DNA of 17,560 nt, from contig JAFWWX010000065.1 in NCBI GenBank assembly GCA_017517985.1, positions 1 through 17,560 on the forward strand, in the 5' to 3' direction. The DNA is from Clostridia bacterium (GTDB lineage Bacteria; Bacillota_A; Clostridia; Oscillospirales; CAG-382). Shown here in pieces: positions 1-8,214 of this stretch. The position numbers were made by a program, and so were the translations under genes. Positions within the stretch are counted from its first letter, which is position 1, and the number at the start of each line of letters is the position of its first letter. The notes beneath the pieces are model-generated. The model was not told where the DNA came from. It ran no database searches and saw only the letters and a list, made by a program, of their open reading frames with translations.

Positions 1-1398
1 GACCTTTTAGGTATTCAGGACAGACCCTATATTTACGATGTAATACCTCTTGAAAAGGTCAGCACAATAGAAATTCAGAACATCGACCCGGAAACAGGGG
101 ATAAACGCAATTTCAGTTTTTATATGGATCCTGTTGCAAAAAACCTTATCCTTTCCGGTAGAGAAATGCTGTCCTTTGATAAGGAAAAGCTGTCCTATCT
201 CTATGTAAATACCTGTAATATGCTTTCTATGGCAAAGGTAGATAGCCCCTCGGAGGATTTGTCACAGTACGGTCTTTCAGACGGAAAGAGCGAAAACTGG
301 TTTATAGTTACAGATACCGACGGCAACACAAAGCAAGTTTTTATTGGCGATAAACTCCCCACAGGCGCTGCCTATTATTGTAAGAGTGCCGACAAACCGC
401 ACATTTATGTAATTGATACTATGATAGAGATGTGCGTACTTGCATCACCCGATGACTTTATAGTTCCCATGCTTTGCCCCCCTGTTTCGCAGGAAAAGAT
501 GTATGATATTGATGATATAAAAATCATTTCCGGTGGTGAGCTTAAAGTTAATTTTATGCTTGCACCCAAGGAGCTGTCAGGCAAATCTGATGCTACGGCA
601 GTATCCCATGTTATGACATATCCGGGAGGCTATACAGTTTCCCAGGCGGTGGTGGATAACATTCTTCTGAAGCTTTCCGGCTTTAAGGGAACAGAAGTTG
701 TAACATCTGACCTTTTTGGCGTTTATACTTCAGATCCCGAAAATTCGGGGGACAGCGAGGTTGTACTGAAATCTGTGCTTGAAAAGTACGGATTTATAAA
801 GCCCTCTTTTGAGATTCATTACATTCTTGACGGAAATAAATACAAAATAGTGTTCGGCGCAAAAACCCCCGATAATAGCTCTTACTATGCGCTTAATATG
901 ACACAAATGACAATCTGCACTGTACCCTGTTCTGATGTGCCGTTCCTTGAATATGAGCTGATTGATTTTGTGGATGAATATATTTTCCAGATGAATATAG
1001 ACAGCCTTGCAAGTATTGATGTTAAAACCCGGAATGCACAGGAAACTTTCCTTCTTTCAGGAGAGGGACAGAATTTGAAGGTCACAAGAAAGTCAACCGG
1101 TGCGGTTGTTGATACAAAAACTTTCAGACAGTTCTATATTGACATCTTACTTGTTGCGCTTGACGGAAATGCAGAGGAGCGCTCTATGCGGGATATGGTA
1201 CTTTCATACACCTTTAATGACAGAAGCGGGAAGAGCTATGAGTATAATTTCTACGACATCTCCACAACAAAGGTATTTTATACCGTAGATGGCAAAGGCG
1301 AGTTTTATGTAAATAGAGATGATGTGGATAAGATAATAAACAATTTCAAGATGCTTCTTGATGGAAAGTCCTTTGTTTCCGATGCAATAGGGGGATAA
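1..1398 (+). CDS. DUF4340 domain protein, 5'-truncated by window edge
   Basis: The reading frame is open from base 1 to a TAA at 1396-1398, giving 465 visible residues; the true start lies left of the window, so the ATG at 124 is internal. Two similar units are visible, one starting near base 268 (YGLSDG, then a charged strand and GDKLPTG..YYC) and one near base 787 (YGFIKP, then FGAKTPDNSSYYA). This repeated layout of a Tyr-Gly turn, beta strands and G-x-K-x-P-x-x-x-x-YY is what I know from DUF4340 proteins. That family is often encoded beside GldG-like proteins and ABC-2 permeases of gliding-type exporters, but no such gene is visible here because the upstream side is cut off. The function is unknown, probably extracytoplasmic and envelope-associated. 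The next gene starts 48 bases downstream on the same strand, so an operon is likely. Confidence 0.7.
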   Translation, partial: DLLGIQDRPYIYDVIPLEKVSTIEIQNIDPETGDKRNFSFYMDPVAKNLILSGREMLSFDKEKLSYLYVNTCNMLSMAKVDSPSEDLSQYGLSDGKSENWFIVTDTDGNTKQVFIGDKLPTGAAYYCKSADKPHIYVIDTMIEMCVLASPDDFIVPMLCPPVSQEKMYDIDDIKIISGGELKVNFMLAPKELSGKSDATAVSHVMTYPGGYTVSQAVVDNILLKLSGFKGTEVVTSDLFGVYTSDPENSGDSEVVLKSVLEKYGFIKPSFEIHYILDGNKYKIVFGAKTPDNSSYYALNMTQMTICTVPCSDVPFLEYELIDFVDEYIFQMNIDSLASIDVKTRNAQETFLLSGEGQNLKVTRKSTGAVVDTKTFRQFYIDILLVALDGNAEERSMRDMVLSYTFNDRSGKSYEYNFYDISTTKVFYTVDGKGEFYVNRDDVDKIINNFKMLLDGKSFVSDAIGG

Positions 1399-1446
1399 GG
1401 ACTACATTCGGAGTATTGGAATTGCGTTTTTGTGAAAGGAGCTTTT

Positions 1447-3075
1447 ATGGGCTTTTTAGATAAGTTTTTAGATAAATTAAAATTGCAGAAACCGGGCGAA
1501 GTACCCCTTGAACTTTTAAATGAGCCTGAACTTCCGGAGGAGCAGAATGTTATAATCTCTGCTCAAAATACACAAGAGCAATCTATGCAAAAGCCGGAAG
1601 CTGTCACACAAGCGGTTTCAAGAGATGAATATATAAAAAAATACCGGTCGGTATTTATGCATCTGTTTCCGGAAAATTTCGACAGCGTTGAAAACCATAT
1701 GCAGTTGCCCCTTATGATAAACTCGCTGGTAAATATATCTCCGGTTTTGGAATATGCAAAAAATGAAATATATTCAAAACTCTTGAAAGACCCGGAAAAG
1801 TTTTCAGAAGGCAGTCGTGCGGCGGTTTCAAAGGTGGCAGTGGAGATTGAAAAGAGCCTTTTTGGTACAGAGCCTGAGCAGATGCGTTCTCTGTGTGGCT
1901 TTGCACACACCGAGTCTCTCGGGAAAGCGTGGATTGTTCTTGACTTTTACTGCCGTATGCTAAGGCAGGAATATACGAGAAATATCTCAAGGTTGCATAG
2001 CGTTGTTACAGATGAGCTTATAGCAAGAGGCTATATGGCGGATAGCATACGCACAGTCTTGGAATATGAAAAGCTACTTTTGAAATGTTCGGAGCTTTCA
2101 AAGACTGACAGCGATAAAGATAGCCTTATGGTACTAAAAAGAGAGCTTCTCGGAAAGCTATTTGACCTTGAAAGTGTTTTTGTTCTATATTGTGGCAGCT
2201 CAAACAAGTCGTTCCCCTATGTTGGTAATGACGGCAAAGTTGAAATTCTGACCGACAGAAAAAGAGCCTCTGACCTTATGGCATATATTGAGAAAAAACA
2301 AAACCTCGAAATATCTGTTGTTGAATATAAGAATGAACAGTTTGAAAAGTTATTCTCCGATATACTTCATAGCGGACTCTTTGAAATAAGACTTGAGCGC
2401 GGAAAAGCTCCCGTTGAAATGGATATCAGAGAATATTATACTAACGATGAAGAGAATATTCTTGAGGTATCCAATAGATACATAAGAGGAATGTTTATCC
2501 GCAAGGTTCAGTATGAGTACAGACTTGATGCATTTCCTTCATCCGAGGTTGACAGTGATGAATACAAAAATGTTTCCGCATTGATGCTTAAGACAGAAAA
2601 TCGTCTCTACCGTGCCTTTGCCGGAGGAGTATTCTATGCTCTTTGTGAAGGTAAAACAAAAAAAGATGAAATAACTCTTTATACACCTCGCGCAATGGAA
2701 AGAGCAAAAGAGATTATGGCTGTTATGGAAACTGCCGATGAAAAAGTGCTTGTTGCATCGGGAGATAGCGGATATGATGTTATGGATACCGAGCCTGTAT
2801 TGAAATCCATAAAAAAGAGAAGTGCAGAGAGTGGCTTTGTGTGTGCATTTTCTGATGTGGAAAATGCAGAAAAAATCCGTGCTAGATTCAAAGCAAACGG
2901 AGCCGACTGTCAGATTGTGGCGGTAACACCAATTGAGCTGTGCTCTGCCGGCTCTGTATGTTCAGGAATTGTTATGGATATTGGTTCGTATGGTTTTGAA
3001 ATTCCCTCAGATGTGTTCACGAAAATAGGTGAATATGTAAAGTCTGGCGGTGTAATTGTCAACGGAAAAGAATGA
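1447..3075 (+). CDS. Hypothetical protein, possible SseB-like middle region
   Basis: This 542-residue protein is not one I recognise as a whole. The ATG at 1447 is preferred over the in-frame GTG at 1432 because AAAGGAG at 1435-1441 lies 5 bases before it. The N-terminus (MGFLDKFLDKLKL) looks like an amphipathic helix and is followed by an acidic, Gln/Pro-rich linker to about residue 50. There is no signal peptide or membrane segment, so it is probably cytosolic or peripherally membrane-bound. A central stretch encoded at about 2190-2430 (GNDGKVEILTDRKRASDLM and following) resembles by eye the N-terminal fold of SseB-like proteins, but this is weak. The last 100 residues alternate beta and alpha like a Rossmann-type domain. 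It sits between the DUF4340 gene and the SbcD-like gene, probably in one operon, and its role cannot be stated. Confidence 0.6.
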   Translation: MGFLDKFLDKLKLQKPGEVPLELLNEPELPEEQNVIISAQNTQEQSMQKPEAVTQAVSRDEYIKKYRSVFMHLFPENFDSVENHMQLPLMINSLVNISPVLEYAKNEIYSKLLKDPEKFSEGSRAAVSKVAVEIEKSLFGTEPEQMRSLCGFAHTESLGKAWIVLDFYCRMLRQEYTRNISRLHSVVTDELIARGYMADSIRTVLEYEKLLLKCSELSKTDSDKDSLMVLKRELLGKLFDLESVFVLYCGSSNKSFPYVGNDGKVEILTDRKRASDLMAYIEKKQNLEISVVEYKNEQFEKLFSDILHSGLFEIRLERGKAPVEMDIREYYTNDEENILEVSNRYIRGMFIRKVQYEYRLDAFPSSEVDSDEYKNVSALMLKTENRLYRAFAGGVFYALCEGKTKKDEITLYTPRAMERAKEIMAVMETADEKVLVASGDSGYDVMDTEPVLKSIKKRSAESGFVCAFSDVENAEKIRARFKANGADCQIVAVTPIELCSAGSVCSGIVMDIGSYGFEIPSDVFTKIGEYVKSGGVIVNGKE

Positions 3076-3189
3076 TATTTTTAAAATCCTGCGGGTGTCC
3101 GGCATAGATATTTATAATATAACGGTATTTCTACGGATTTTGTGAAATTTCCGGTGTACAACGGTTTGAATGAAAGGAAGGTCATAAAT

Positions 3190-3897
3190 ATGCTTAAAAT
3201 AGTTCACATCGCAGACCTGCACCTGGACTCACCTTTTGCATTGTCTTCAATGACGGAAAGAGGAGAAAAAAGGCAGGAGCTGAAGGATGCTCTTTCTGAT
3301 GTATGCGATTACTGCCTTGAAAATGAGATTGATGTGCTACTTGTGGCAGGAGACCTTTTTGATGGAGACTTTGTAAGGCGTGAAACTGTAGAATTTGCCT
3401 CCGGTTGTTTTGCGAAAATCCCCAAAACACGTGTGTTTATTGCACCGGGCAACCACGATGCCTACGGCAGTGCGTCACCATATAAATATTGCAGTTTCCC
3501 GGATAATGTGCATATATTTTCCGAAGAAACGCTGGAATCGGTTGTGATACCGGAGCTTTCCTGTGCTGTTTACGGCTACGGTTTTAACAGTGAGAGAATG
3601 ATAGAAAACCCACTTTCCGGAATACATCCCTTTGATACTGAAAGAATAAACATACTTGTTGCCCACGGAGACCTTGATAATGGCGCTTCTCCCTATTACA
3701 ATATCAAATCCGCTGATCTTGCATCAAGTGATATTGACTATGTAGCTCTAGGTCATATACATAAGCCGTCAGGTTTTATGCACTTCGGAAATACAGTTTG
3801 TGCTTACAGTGGATGCCTTGTGGGACGGGATTTTGGTGAGTGCGGGACACGTGGAATGATAGCAGGGGAGATTATAAAGGGTAACATAGCACTGTAA
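3190..3897 (+). CDS. SbcD/YhaO-like metallophosphoesterase, truncated by in-frame TAA
   Basis: This encodes the 235-residue catalytic part of a DNA-repair exonuclease of the SbcD/Mre11/YhaO type. All calcineurin-like metal-binding motifs are visible: D9-x-H11 in IADLHLD, GDLFD at 54-58, GNHD at 87-90, AHGD, and GHIH near the end. The ATG at 3190 is chosen because AAAGGAAGG at 3173-3181 sits 8 bases upstream; the in-frame GTG at 3142 has no such site and would add a non-conserved stretch. The frame ends at TAA 3895-3897, just where family members continue into a capping domain, and that domain is encoded in the same frame immediately downstream. The gene is therefore probably nonsense-disrupted. 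The truncated product keeps its active-site residues but lacks the cap. No SbcC/YhaN-like ATPase partner follows it. Confidence 0.75.
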   Translation: MLKIVHIADLHLDSPFALSSMTERGEKRQELKDALSDVCDYCLENEIDVLLVAGDLFDGDFVRRETVEFASGCFAKIPKTRVFIAPGNHDAYGSASPYKYCSFPDNVHIFSEETLESVVIPELSCAVYGYGFNSERMIENPLSGIHPFDTERINILVAHGDLDNGASPYYNIKSADLASSDIDYVALGHIHKPSGFMHFGNTVCAYSGCLVGRDFGECGTRGMIAGEIIKGNIAL

Positions 3898-4275
3898 TAT
3901 ATCCCCGTGACAGAGGGCGGTTATGAGGAAATAACTGTCGATGTTACAGAGAAGAATATTCAGGCAATAGCTGATGTTGTAAAAGCAAAATCCAGTGGCT
4001 TTTCCGAAAAAAAACACATCCGTATAATTCTTTCCGGAGAGAGGGAGGAAGAGATGGATACACGGATGCTCAAAGACCTTCTTCCGTCATTCCGTACACT
4101 TGAAATAAAGGATCTGACAAGGCAGTCTCTTGCGCTTGATGAGCTTTTGAAGGAGTATTCACTAAAGGGAGCTTTTGCAAGAATGATAAAACCTTATCTT
4201 GAATCGGACAGTACAGATATTTCGGAAAAGGCATCTATTGCTCTGAAATATGGACTTGATGCACTGAAAAAATAG
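3898..4275 (+). pseudogene. Detached C-terminal part of the SbcD-like gene
   Basis: This stretch is in the same frame as the upstream catalytic domain and separated from it only by the TAA at 3895-3897. Reading across gives IAL-stop-YIPVTEGGYEEITVDVT, which reads like the usual transition from the nuclease core (often L-E-Y/F-x-P-V) into the cap domain, so the stop may be a GAA-to-TAA change. The remainder is rich in charged helices and ends at TAG 4273-4275. The first possible start, GTG at 3907, has no Shine-Dalgarno sequence (the bases before it are TATATCCCC), so separate translation is unlikely. Joined across the stop, the protein would be about 361 residues, normal for this family. A sequencing error at this base cannot be excluded. 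Confidence 0.7.
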
Positions 4276-4358
4276 AATATAAGACTGAAATTGCCAATAA
4301 AGAAATTTATGATAGTTAGTAAAATACAAGAAAATTTATTTTTTGACCGGAGAATTTT

Positions 4359-5114
4359 ATGATAAAATGCGTCCCCCTTTTTTCCGGCTCTGCCGGCAAT
4401 TCAACATATATAAACTGTGACGGTGAGGAATTTCTCATTGATGCCGGCGTTTCCTGCAAGGCTGTCTCTCAGGCACTTGAGGGAATAGGAAGTTCAATTA
4501 CAAACATTCGCGGAATATTTGTAACTCACGAGCATATTGACCATGTTAAAGGACTTGAGATAATTTCAAAAAAATATGAAATTCCTGTCTATATGAACAC
4601 AAATTCCGCAAAATACATATACTGCAGTGACGGTTTTGAAAATCTGAGGCGTTCTGTCAGAATACTTGACCCTGCGGAATGTATAAAAACGGAAAATGCA
4701 AAATTTGATGTTTACAAAACGCCGCACGATTCCTGGGGCAGTGTTTGCTACAGAGTTACATCCGCCGATGACACGTTCGGGCTTGCAACGGATATAGGAT
4801 ATGTTACAAAGGGAATAGCGGCAGCACTTATGGGATGCAGTACGGTTGTCATTGAATCCAATCACGATGTGGATTTGCTTAAAAACGGACCTTATCCTGT
4901 ATATCTCCAGAACAGGATACTATCCAGGGGCGGACACCTGTCAAATGAAGATTGTGCAAGATTTTTACCGTATCTTGCAGAGAGTGGTACAAAAAAGATT
5001 TTTCTTGCCCATCTGTCAAGAGAAAATAACCATCCCGGAATAGCCCTTGAGTCTGCGAAAAATGCTCTTTCGGGGTATACGGGAGTTGAAGTCGAGGTCT
5101 GCCGGGAAAAGTAA
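4359..5114 (+). CDS. walJ: WalJ/YycJ-family MBL-fold exonuclease
   Basis: This 251-residue metallo-beta-lactamase-fold hydrolase resembles WalJ (YycJ), a cytosolic 5'-3' exonuclease linked to DNA repair and often encoded near walKR. The N-terminus (FSGSAGNSTYI) is typical of the family. The metal-binding HxHxDH motif is H57-E-H59-I-D61-H62, followed by TPHDSWGSVCYRV, the ATDIGYV aspartate and a late AHLSRENNHP histidine. The length matches the family. The start at 4359 is supported by GGAG at 4349-4352. It follows the broken SbcD-like gene after 83 bases and precedes the LOG-family gene by 27 bases, so it probably shares a transcript with the latter. No walKR genes are present, so it sits outside the usual walRKHIJ operon. 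The family call is firm; the exact substrate is inferred from homologues. Confidence 0.85.
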   Translation: MIKCVPLFSGSAGNSTYINCDGEEFLIDAGVSCKAVSQALEGIGSSITNIRGIFVTHEHIDHVKGLEIISKKYEIPVYMNTNSAKYIYCSDGFENLRRSVRILDPAECIKTENAKFDVYKTPHDSWGSVCYRVTSADDTFGLATDIGYVTKGIAAALMGCSTVVIESNHDVDLLKNGPYPVYLQNRILSRGGHLSNEDCARFLPYLAESGTKKIFLAHLSRENNHPGIALESAKNALSGYTGVEVEVCREK

Positions 5115-5141
5115 TAAAGCCGGCTGAAAGGAGAACTTGTT

Positions 5142-5717
5142 ATGAATATATGTGTATACGGTGCAGCGAGCAAAACTCTTGACCGAAAATACATTGATGC
5201 TGTTGAAAATCTTGGTGAGCATCTTGCAAAAAGAGGACACAATCTTGTTTTTGGCGGCGGACGAAGCGGTCTTATGGGCGCTGCCGCAAGAGGATTTACA
5301 AGGGGTGGAGCAAAGGAAATAATATGCGTTGCTCCGAAATTCTTCAATGTTGACGGTGTTCTTTACGAGTACAGCACCGAATATATTCACCCTGATACAA
5401 TGCGTGAGAGAAAAGCAATACTTGAGAAAAAATCCGATGCCTTTATTGCGGCACCGGGAGGAATAGGAACTTTTGACGAGCTTTTTGAAATTGTAACCTT
5501 AAGGTCTCTTTCACAGCACGAAAAGCCCGTGGTTCTTTATAATGCCTGTGGGTTTTACAATCCGATGCTGGAAATGCTTGAAGCATACGAGAAAGAGGGT
5601 TTTTTAAAGAGCTTTACAGAGCTTGTGTATGTTTCGGATAGTGCTTCTGAAATTGCGGAATATCTTGAAAACTACCGTGGCGAAAAGTTTTGTATCACAC
5701 AGTTTAAAAATATATGA
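5142..5717 (+). CDS. LOG-family (TIGR00730) nucleoside 5'-monophosphate phosphoribohydrolase
   Basis: This 191-residue Rossmann-fold protein belongs to the LOG / TIGR00730 family, whose characterised members release a free base from (cytokinin) nucleoside 5'-monophosphates. The signature residues are present: FGGGRSGLMG at about 37-46, the MRERK helix at 87-91 and PGGIGTFDELFE at 105-116, which carries the catalytic Glu and phosphate-binding glycines. It has no signal or membrane segment, so it is cytosolic. AAAGGAG at 5127-5133 sets the start at 5142. It lies 27 bases after walJ and 68 bases before the mgtC-like gene, with only a weak hairpin in the latter gap. Bacterial homologues have sometimes been annotated as lysine decarboxylases; the motifs here argue for the phosphoribohydrolase reading. 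Confidence 0.85.
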   Translation: MNICVYGAASKTLDRKYIDAVENLGEHLAKRGHNLVFGGGRSGLMGAAARGFTRGGAKEIICVAPKFFNVDGVLYEYSTEYIHPDTMRERKAILEKKSDAFIAAPGGIGTFDELFEIVTLRSLSQHEKPVVLYNACGFYNPMLEMLEAYEKEGFLKSFTELVYVSDSASEIAEYLENYRGEKFCITQFKNI

Positions 5718-5732
5718 TTTATGTCAACTACA

Positions 5733-5753
5733 AAAGCGTAATGCTTTGTTTTT
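5733..5753 (+). terminator. Weak hairpin plus T-run after LOG gene
   Basis: AAAGC (5733-5737) and GCTTT (5743-5747) can pair around a 5-base loop and are followed by GTTTTTG. The stem is short and AT-rich, so at most this is a partial terminator between the LOG gene and the mgtC-like gene. Confidence 0.25.
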
Positions 5754-5785
5754 GTATATAAATACTTAAAGAAAGGAGAAAAGAA

Positions 5786-6517
5786 ATGGATGCTTTAATA
5801 GTTACCTTTTCAGAAATGTTTGACGGAATAATAGCACAGACGCCTTGGGTTGTGAGGATTCTTGTTGCTTGCCTTTGCGGAGGTGCAATAGGCGTTGAGC
5901 GTACGATGAGACAGAAGGACGCAGGCTTCAGAACACACTGTATTGTGGCTATGGGCGCTGCGCTTGCAGTAATTGTGTCAAAGTACGGTTTCTTTGATAT
6001 TCTTATTGATTATCCGGAGCTTAAAATTCAGGCAGATGCATCAAGAATAGCATCAAATATTCTGACAGGCGTAGGTTTTCTCGGCGCAGGTATGATATTT
6101 GTAAAAGGACCGAACATCAGAGGACTTACAACAGCGGCAGGTATTTGGGCAACGGCGGCGGTTGGCATGGCAATCGGTAGCGGACTGTATTTTGTCGGAC
6201 TTGCGTCAACAGTGCTTGTCATAGTTCTTCAGATTGTATTCCACGCATTTCTTATCGGATTTGACAAGATTCTTGCAAATGACGTAAGAAACGATATTGT
6301 TGTTTCACTAAGGAATACGCCTGAAGCGGTATCTGCATTTAAAGCTCAGCTTGAGGATAATGGTATGCAGGTGCTTAACAGCAGATTGTCTCTTCAGTCA
6401 AGGGCAGAGAAGATTACTCTCACTCTTACAGTACATAGCGACAAAGATATCGATTTCCTTCAGATAGCCTCAATCGTGCAGACAAATCCCGATGTGTATT
6501 CCCTTACCGTCGATTGA
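5786..6517 (+). CDS. MgtC/SapB-family inner-membrane protein
   Basis: This is a 243-residue membrane protein of the MgtC/SapB family. The N-terminal 155 residues hold four to five hydrophobic segments and the family hallmarks: GGAIGVER (32-39), AGFRTH (46-51), a glycine-rich GVGFLGAGMIF segment and GLTTAAGIWATAAVGMAIG. The C-terminal 80 residues form a soluble alpha/beta region like the ACT-type domain of longer MgtC proteins. In pathogens MgtC modulates F-type ATP synthase and supports growth at low Mg2+; in gut and environmental Firmicutes the role is unproven. An AAAGGAG at about 5773-5778 precedes ATG 5786 closely. I saw no Mg2+ riboswitch (M-box) upstream; the 68-base gap is too short for one. 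The gene is followed by a structured intergenic element and a terminator. Confidence 0.85.
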   Translation: MDALIVTFSEMFDGIIAQTPWVVRILVACLCGGAIGVERTMRQKDAGFRTHCIVAMGAALAVIVSKYGFFDILIDYPELKIQADASRIASNILTGVGFLGAGMIFVKGPNIRGLTTAAGIWATAAVGMAIGSGLYFVGLASTVLVIVLQIVFHAFLIGFDKILANDVRNDIVVSLRNTPEAVSAFKAQLEDNGMQVLNSRLSLQSRAEKITLTLTVHSDKDIDFLQIASIVQTNPDVYSLTVD

Positions 6518-6520
6518 CAG

Positions 6521-6649
6521 TAGCAAAGATGTAGGAAATAATTTGCTTTTCTCTGTTGTAACGTCAATACAACGGAGCTATAGCAAAATTCGTAAAACGC
6601 ACAAAAAATGGAATGACACGAAGGTCGTTCCCTACAAACACTTGTTGCT
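6521..6649. repeat. Hairpin-rich intergenic element (MITE/REP-like or structured RNA)
   Basis: This gap between convergent genes holds nested inverted repeats. The ends pair: AGCAA (6522-6526) with TTGCT (6645-6649), and TGTAGG (6530-6535) with CCTACA (6631-6636). Inside are two hairpins: CTCTGTTGTA (6551-6560) with TACAACGGAG (6568-6577), extended by TTTGCT/AGCAAA, and GGAATGAC (6610-6617) with GTCGTTCC (6624-6631). On the minus strand the second hairpin is followed by ATTTTTTG and could terminate transcription. The overall shape is a three-way junction. No coding sequence is convincing. It may be a small non-autonomous intergenic repeat or a structured 3'-UTR/ncRNA; only a search for further copies would decide. 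Confidence 0.4.
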
Positions 6650-6663
6650 TTTATACAATACAG

Positions 6664-6704
6664 GGGCTGTAACAATTAATTTTGTCACAGCCCTTTCATC
6701 TTTT
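6664..6704 (+). terminator. Terminator after mgtC-like gene
   Basis: GGGCTGT (6664-6670) pairs with ACAGCCC (6687-6693) and is followed by TTTCATCTTTT. This is a plausible rho-independent terminator for the plus-strand genes ending at 6517, although the T-run is interrupted. Confidence 0.6.
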
Positions 6705-6747
6705 ACATAAAACTCCGGCAAGGATAATCCCTGCCGGAGTTTTTTAT
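6705..6747 (-). terminator. Bidirectional terminator, mainly for gdhA
   Basis: AAAACTCCGGCA (6709-6720) and TGCCGGAGTTTT (6732-6743) form a perfect 12-bp stem around an 11-base loop, with T-rich sequence on both strands. It lies 10 to 15 bases after the gdhA stop, so it ends gdhA on the minus strand and can also stop readthrough from the plus strand. Confidence 0.85.
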
Positions 6748-6757
6748 GTATTTTAAA

Positions 6758-8110
6758 TTATACAATACCCTGAGCGAGCATAGCTTCTGCAACCTTGAGG
6801 AAGCCTGCAACATTTGCACCTGCGATGAGGTCGTTTTCGTTTGCACCGTATTCCTTAGCTGCCGCCTTACAGTTGTTATAGATTGTAACCATAATGCCGT
6901 GAAGCTTTTCGTCAACTTCTTCCTTTGACCAGGAGAGTCTCATAGAGTTCTGGCTCATTTCAAGAGCGGAAACTGCAACACCCCCTGCATTAACTGCCTT
7001 GGAGGGAGCAATAAGTACGCCGTTCTTCTTGAAGTATGCAACTGCATCCTCTGTTGTGGGCATATTTGCAACTTCTATGTAATACTTAACGCCGTTTGCA
7101 ACCATCTTTTCAGCATCTGCAAGACCTACTTCGTTCTGAGTAGCACAAGGCATACAAACATCAACCTTAACGCCCCAGGGCTTTTCACCCTTGAAGAACT
7201 TAGCACCGAACTTTTCAGCGTAGTCCTCAGCTCTGTTTCTGCCGGACGCTCTCATTTCAAGCATGTATGCTGCCTTTTCTTCTGTGATGCCGTCTTCGTC
7301 AAGAATGTATCCGTCAGGACCGGAGATAGTAAGAACCTTACCACCGAGCTGATTGATCTTGAGAGCTGCACCCCAGGCAACATTACCGAAGCCGGAAAGT
7401 GCAAATGTCTTGCCCTTGATTTCTTCGCCGAAGCTACGGAGAACTTCCTGAGTAAAGTAAACAGCACCGTAGCCTGTTGCTTCAGGTCTAATAAGAGAAC
7501 CGCCGTAGGAGAGTCCCTTACCAGTGAGAACTGCATTTTCAAAGTTGTTGCAGATTCTCTTGTACTGACCGAAGAGGTAGCCGATCTCTCTTGCACCTAC
7601 GCCGATGTCTCCTGCGGGAACGTCAACGTGAGAGCCGATGTGTCTGTAAAGCTCTGTCATAAAGCTCTGGCAGAAACGCATGATTTCGCCGTCGCTCTTG
7701 CCGGAGGGGTCAAAGTCGGAACCACCCTTACCACCGCCGATGGGAAGACCTGTAAGAGAGTTCTTGAAGGTCTGTTCAAAACCGAGGAACTTTATAATTC
7801 CTTCGTATACGGAGGGGTGGAATCTGAGACCGCCCTTGTAAGGACCGATTGCGCTGTTGAACTGGATTCTGAAACCGCGGTTAACCTGAACCTTGCCGTT
7901 GTCATCTACCCACGGAACACGGAACTTGATAATTCTTTCCGGTTCAACGATGGATTCGATAATTCCTTTTGCAGCAAGTTCCGGTCTCTTTTCTATTACC
8001 GGCTCAAGGGATTCAAGTACTTCACGAACAGCCTGGAGAAATTCGGGTTCGCCGGCATTTCTCTTTTCAACTGTTGCGTAAATGTTGTTAAGATATTCTG
8101 ACTTAAACAT
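6758..8110 (-). CDS. gdhA: NADP-type glutamate dehydrogenase
   Basis: This 450-residue enzyme interconverts 2-oxoglutarate plus ammonia and glutamate, and is the hexameric NADP(H)-dependent ammonia-assimilating type. Hallmarks are the YKGGLRFHPS segment (91-100), PIGGGKGG with catalytic Lys128, PAGDIGVG with Asp168, RPEATGYG, and the Rossmann glycine motif SGFGNVA near 239-245. The length matches the 445-450 residue family. The frame is open for 41 codons upstream, but the start is set at 8110: GGAGG at 8124-8120 lies 9 bases before it and the family N-terminus begins there. It is monocistronic, with a good promoter at 8176-8148 and a strong terminator just after the stop. The assignment is firm; coenzyme choice is inferred from similarity. 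Confidence 0.95.
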   Translation of the reverse strand: MFKSEYLNNIYATVEKRNAGEPEFLQAVREVLESLEPVIEKRPELAAKGIIESIVEPERIIKFRVPWVDDNGKVQVNRGFRIQFNSAIGPYKGGLRFHPSVYEGIIKFLGFEQTFKNSLTGLPIGGGKGGSDFDPSGKSDGEIMRFCQSFMTELYRHIGSHVDVPAGDIGVGAREIGYLFGQYKRICNNFENAVLTGKGLSYGGSLIRPEATGYGAVYFTQEVLRSFGEEIKGKTFALSGFGNVAWGAALKINQLGGKVLTISGPDGYILDEDGITEEKAAYMLEMRASGRNRAEDYAEKFGAKFFKGEKPWGVKVDVCMPCATQNEVGLADAEKMVANGVKYYIEVANMPTTEDAVAYFKKNGVLIAPSKAVNAGGVAVSALEMSQNSMRLSWSKEEVDEKLHGIMVTIYNNCKAAAKEYGANENDLIAGANVAGFLKVAEAMLAQGIV

Positions 8111-8147
8111 TGTTATAAGCCTCCTATATTTATTAAAATTTGGAACA

Positions 8148-8176
8148 ATTGTATCACATTTCCTCAAAAATTGCAA
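8148..8176 (-). promoter_or_regulatory. gdhA sigma-A-type promoter
   Basis: On the minus strand TTGCAA (8176-8171) and TACAAT (8153-8148) are separated by 17 bases, 38 bases before the gdhA start codon. This is close to the vegetative consensus, so transcription should begin near 8141. Confidence 0.75.
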
Positions 8177-8214
8177 TAGGCAACCGAAAATTTTTGAAAA
8201 AATCCGGTCAAAAA

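Noticed and set aside
3113..3118. TATAAT before the SbcD-like gene as a promoter
   Set aside because: No acceptable -35 box lies 16-18 bases upstream, so a separate promoter is not supported.
5718..5785. Mg2+-sensing riboswitch before the mgtC-like gene
   Set aside because: The gap is only 68 bases, with no M-box-like conserved elements and only a short AT-rich hairpin.
7628..8101. 157-codon plus-strand frame opposite gdhA
   Set aside because: It is the mirror of a strongly conserved glutamate dehydrogenase; it has no family resemblance and no ribosome binding site.
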